From Ulva prolifera (Eukaryota > Chlorophyta > Ulvophyceae > Ulvales > Ulvaceae), in the NCBI GenBank assembly GCA_023078555.1, contig CM041199.1, positions 5,089,315-5,153,314 on the forward strand: 64,000 nt of DNA, given 5' to 3'. The position numbers and the translations under genes were made by a program. Under the pieces are notes generated by a model, which was given only the letters and a program-made list of their open reading frames with translations, was not told the origin of the DNA and did not search any database. Shown here in pieces: positions 60,201 to 64,000 of this stretch; position 1 is the stretch's first letter, and the number at the start of each line of letters is the position of its first letter.

Positions 60201-63200
60201 CAGGCCACGTTGATTTTGCACTCCCATGGGCATGCCGAGCTTGGGTCTTCCAACCTCATCCCCCCCCCCCCCCCCCCGCCGCCCTCACCCCGCGGCGCCT
60301 GCAGGTTTGCAGACAACGCGCTGGACCACGTGGCGCAGATGCAGCAGCGCCTGCAGCGCGAGGCGGCGGTGCCGGTCAACCTGTACGCGGTGCACGGCCA
60401 CTACGCCGATGCCGGGGAGGCCGCGGCGCTCATGGCGCACACCCTCAGCGTCCCGATGGTCCTCACCGGCCACTCCCTCGGCCGCAACAAGCTCGACCAC
60501 CTCCTCCGCAGGTGCGCCCCCCCCTCCCTGCCGCGCATGCATGCCGGACGAGCCTCCACGGCCGGTTTGATTGCGTGGTCATCGGCGGTTTTGGTACGTA
60601 GCGTGTCCTATGCCGTGTTGGTTGTCGTACTACAGCGTTTATAGGGCTGCCTGCCAGACATTCGATTTGTATATGTGGAATTGTTCCAACCGGGTGGGCC
60701 CCATGACCATGGGATGCGGGGGCCTATCTGTCGCTGTGCGTGTGTATGTCGGGTGTGCAACAACACAGGCAGGCCCCCGCCCCTCTCCATGCCAGCTCAG
60801 TCATGCGTGTGTGCCACATGCATTGGGTCCATTGTCATAATCCAATTTCTGCAACCCGGGTTGGCAGCTGCAGCTGTGTTGGGACTGCGGCATCGGTGGT
60901 CGTGTGCGGCTGCGCGCGGGAGATCCCTCAGGCGTGTGCTGACATTTTGTTGTTGTTTGTCTGGTGTTCTGCCATACAATGGCCAGCACTTCTGTGAATT
61001 GATTCACCATAGAGTGTGGATGATACTGGTGCGCATTGCTTCACCCAAGACGATGAATAACACACATACACAAATAATGAGAGCGGCAAGCTCAGCGCTG
61101 TGCGCTGACCGCCCGGCGCGTGCAGCGGCACGGTAGCGCGGAAGGCGCCTCAACGCAACAACACCGCATGCTGCGGTACACCGGCACGGTCCGCTCCACA
61201 AACAAGTAAAGCGGCAGGTTCGGGTGTGCGTGCAGCGGCATTGGGTAGCCTTTCACATTACTCTTGCCATCCACCAATCCAACCTGAGAGCTCGGCATCG
61301 TTTTGAGTGATCGGGCCCTGATCCGCCGGACGAACCAAGACCGGCGTGTGTACAGTGGGACGACGACGCGGAAGCAGATCGAGGAGACGTACGCGATCTC
61401 GCGGCGCATCGAGGGCGAGGAGCGCGCCCTCGACGCCGCCCTCATGGTCATCACCTCCACCGAGCAGGAGGTCGAGCAGCAGTGGGGGCTGTACGATGGC
61501 TACGAGGGCGACATGGCGGCCGCGCTGCAGTACCGCCGCATGACTGGCCGCGCGATGCCCTACATGGAGGTCATCCCCCCCGGCCTCGACTTCTCCTCCC
61601 TCAAGGTGCGCGTCATCGCCTATCTGATTACATGTAATTACGTGTTGAGTGGGTAATTACGTGAAAAGTAAAGTGGATTTGCTTCGCCGTATCTTTCTTG
61701 GATATTGACAGCTTCGCATAGTTGGGGCCACTTCTGCCGGTGTGGTGTTTCTACTACATGTAACCGCATGTGTCTGAGCTTCATCGTATGCAAGAGAGCA
61801 GCTTGTGCGTGTATCCTGGGTATCAGATCATGTGATGAAGTACCTTCAGCCCAGGCCCAGCTGGGAGATTGCATGTCCGACCGCCGGAGCAGCATCCAGC
61901 ATCAATCAGAGCTTGAAGGGCACCGCGCATGAGATGAGGTGTGGGATGCGGCTGCAGGTGGAGCTGCCGGCGGACCCGATGCAGCTGTTTGAGGACCTCG
62001 AGCGGTCGATGAACCCGGCGGACGAGCTCGCGAGCGCCGTGAGCGGCGCGCTGCTGTTCGGCGGCGGCGTCGGCGGCCCCTCGGGGCCCTCGGACCTCCG
62101 AGATGACGACCTCGTGTCCGGCACGACCTCGCAGAGCGGCACCCCCCGGCATCCCCCCGAGTCGCTCGCGGCGAGCGCGGGCGGCGCGGGCAGTCTCGGG
62201 CAAGCGGGCTCGTTCGTGCGGCGCATGCCGGGGGGCGGCACGAGCCGCGGCGGCGGCCTTGGTGGCATGTCGAAGGCGATCAGCTCTGCGTCGCTGATGG
62301 CGATGGAATCGCTGCGCAACGAGCCTGAGATCTGGTCGGTGCGTACATTGCATGTTAACAACGTTGGGGCTTGCGTTGTGCACCTGTCCAATCAGGCGGC
62401 ATCGAACGTCTCTCCCCACCCTGTGTTCTTTGTGACATGGTGCACTACTACACACGCGCATGCAGTCAATCCACCGCTTTCTGCGCAACCCAGCGAAACC
62501 AGTCATCCTCGCGATGTCGCGGCCCGACGCGAAGAAGAACATCACGACGCTCGTGCGCGCCTTCGGCGAGAACGCGGAGCTCCGCCGCATCGCGAACCTC
62601 GTGCTCATCATGGGCAACCGGCAACGCATCGACGGCCTCGCAAAGGGCTCGCAGCAGGTGCTCACGGCCGTCCTCAAGCTCATCGACGAGTACGACCTCT
62701 ACGGCTCCGTCGCCTACCCCAAGGCCCACTCCCAGGTGAGCCCTGCGGCCCCTCCTGGTGCTCCGCCCTGCAATGGCCCCTGTCCATTCCACTTGATGCC
62801 CCCCCAGGTGGCAGCCTCTGTTTTGTTGCAGTTGTCTTGTCGTTACCGACTAATGAACAGGGCACCCTCAGAGTGGTGCCTGTAAGCGGCAGCCCATGCA
62901 TTGACTTGGGCGTGTTGCCGCAGCTCATTGGCTTGCATGGCGGTGCGCGTTGATTCTGGCAGCGCTGCCCGATTTGTGTCAGTTGCACATGATCCGTCGT
63001 TGACAGTGATCACAGGTCCCCTGAGCGGGGGCCTGATACGTACCGATCATGCCGTCGGGTTGCTGTGCGGGCATCCTGCTGGGTGATGGACGGGGCGAAT
63101 GCGGATGCCGCTCCCCCCCCAACACACGGCCTGACACGCGGCTGGCTGCGTGCAGCAAGACATCAGCGACATCTACCTTCTCGCGAAGGAGACGCGTGGC

Positions 63201-64000
63201 GTGTTTGTCAACATCGCGCTGCAGGAGCCCTTCGGCCTGACGCTCATCGAGGCCGCCGTGCACGGCGCGCCCATCGTCGCGACCCGCCACGGCGGCCCCG
63301 TTGATATCATCAACACCCTCAAGGTGCGCCGGCCGTCGCGCATGCTGCCCATGCATGTGTGCAGGTTGCTCCCCCGCCAACACCGGCCCGCCTTCTCGCT
63401 GCTCGAGGCGACCGTCTGCATGTGTTTGTACGAGAACATGTCACTGCGTCAATGGATCCTGAGTGCGACGTTGTGGCTGCCCAAACCAGTGTTGTGCCCC
63501 ATGTTCAGGTCACACAGAATGTACGCGCCGGCCGACCGTACCCAACTCTCCTTGTGCCAGTGTTGTTGGTGTCAATGTGTTGTAGTCTGTGCTGGTGCCC
63601 TGCCATGCACTGGCCCGAGCTTTCATTATCTTCCCACCGCACCTACCTGCCAGGCTGCCGCATGCATCCGACAGGATTGTGTGGGAGCAGAACGGCAAGA
63701 TCGTGGAGCCGACGGACAGCAAGGCGGTCGCGGCCGCGATCCTCGACATCATCATCAAGACCGACAAGTGGAACCGCTACTCCTGCAACGGCATCAAGAA
63801 CATCCTCGCGTACTCGTGGCCGAGCCACTGCATCCGGTACCTCAAGACGATCCAGACGCACCGCGACGCCGACTCTGGCAGCGGCGGTGGCGGCGGCGGC
63901 CTCACCCGCGTCCTCACGCAGTCGCGCCTCCGCCACAGTATCGACGACAGCCTCGCCGCACTGACGGACGTGGAGGACATCATCGACGTGCGCAAGACCG
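54266..64000 (+). CDS. SPS: Sucrose-phosphate synthase (3' end missing)
   Basis: Makes sucrose-6-phosphate from UDP-glucose and fructose-6-phosphate in the cytosol. Exons: 54266-54460, 56189-56698, 57581-57819, 60305-60511, 61356-61605, 61958-62338, 62466-62735, 63156-63323, 63691 to the edge; phases agree, about 840 codons so far. The N-terminus [12 protein letters not shown] and [13 protein letters not shown] are typical of SPS. Family signatures: [119 protein letters not shown] (catalytic Glu) and GGPVDI. The edge lies after the glucosyltransferase domain ([18 protein letters not shown]), in a Gly-rich linker; any phosphatase-like C-terminal domain would be beyond it. There are Ser/Gly-rich inserts in the exons at 56189 and 61958. 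Intron 57820-60304 carries two dispersed repeats. Confidence 0.96.
58537..58570 (-). repeat. Dispersed repeat B, copy 2
   Basis: Reverse complement of 6317-6350 at 33 of 34 positions, with weaker likeness to about 58613. In the SPS intron 57820-60304. Confidence 0.75.
59347..59428 (+). repeat. Dispersed repeat A, copy 2
   Basis: Matches 10059-10136 with scattered substitutions and a few small indels; both begin CATATGTGGTCCCGTTA. In the same SPS intron as repeat B. Confidence 0.75.
59667..59712. repeat. Two-copy 24-bp tandem repeat
   Basis: GGCAGTCACCGATCACGACG-type unit repeated once with a 24-bp period inside the SPS intron. In the forward frame both copies read AVTDHDE, but no exon is evident there. 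Confidence 0.85.
60260..60277. repeat. C-tract before an SPS exon
   Basis: 18 C on the sense strand, 27 nt before the acceptor of the exon at 60305. Confidence 0.7.

Noticed and set aside
1..64000. Bacterial operons, insertion sequences, CRISPR arrays, tRNA or rRNA genes
   Set aside because: Genes are intron-rich and eukaryotic, and no repeat-spacer pattern, transposase or cloverleaf-like stretch was seen by eye; a tRNA scan would be needed to exclude small RNAs.

Overview
This is nuclear DNA of a photosynthetic eukaryote, most likely a GC-rich chlorophyte green alga; the class (perhaps trebouxiophyte) is a guess. Reasons: a ferritin with a plastid-type transit peptide, a plant-type sucrose-phosphate synthase, an organelle-type PPR protein, and genes cut into many short GC-rich exons by introns that begin mostly GTGCG and end TGCAG. 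Long C-tracts and TGCATGCA motifs fill introns and spacers. Gene models below were built by eye from reading frame, intron phase and family conservation; no search was run.

Layout. 0-1 kb: 3'-truncated plastid ferritin (minus). 1-3.8 kb: spacer with a perfect 52-bp palindrome. 3.8-17.6 kb: two head-to-head paralogues, each with a beta-helix-like ectodomain, one membrane span and a kinase domain. The minus-strand copy keeps most catalytic residues; the plus-strand copy is a pseudokinase. 18.8-20.1 kb: first member of an unrecognised family of short N-terminally anchored proteins. 20-22 kb: poorly resolved minus-strand gene. 23.5-26.2 kb: GDP-mannose pyrophosphorylase (complete, 360 aa). 28-34.6 kb: DNA topoisomerase III beta (complete, about 868 aa, 12 exons). 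35.4-36.7 kb: small uncertain minus-strand gene. 36.9-47.7 kb: minus-strand cluster of four more members of the anchored family, one degenerate and two near-twins. 48.8-53.7 kb: large PPR protein (minus). 54.3 kb to the right edge: sucrose-phosphate synthase (plus, 3' end missing).

Functional links are limited. GDP-mannose pyrophosphorylase and sucrose-phosphate synthase both make sugar products from nucleotide sugars or sugar phosphates. Ferritin and the PPR protein probably act in the plastid (or mitochondrion for the PPR). The two candidates for something undescribed are the divergent receptor kinase/pseudokinase pair and the five-member anchored family. Splicing is also unusual: GTGCG donors, several probable GC-AG introns with GCATGC or GCACGC donors, and C-tracts on the sense strand of introns.
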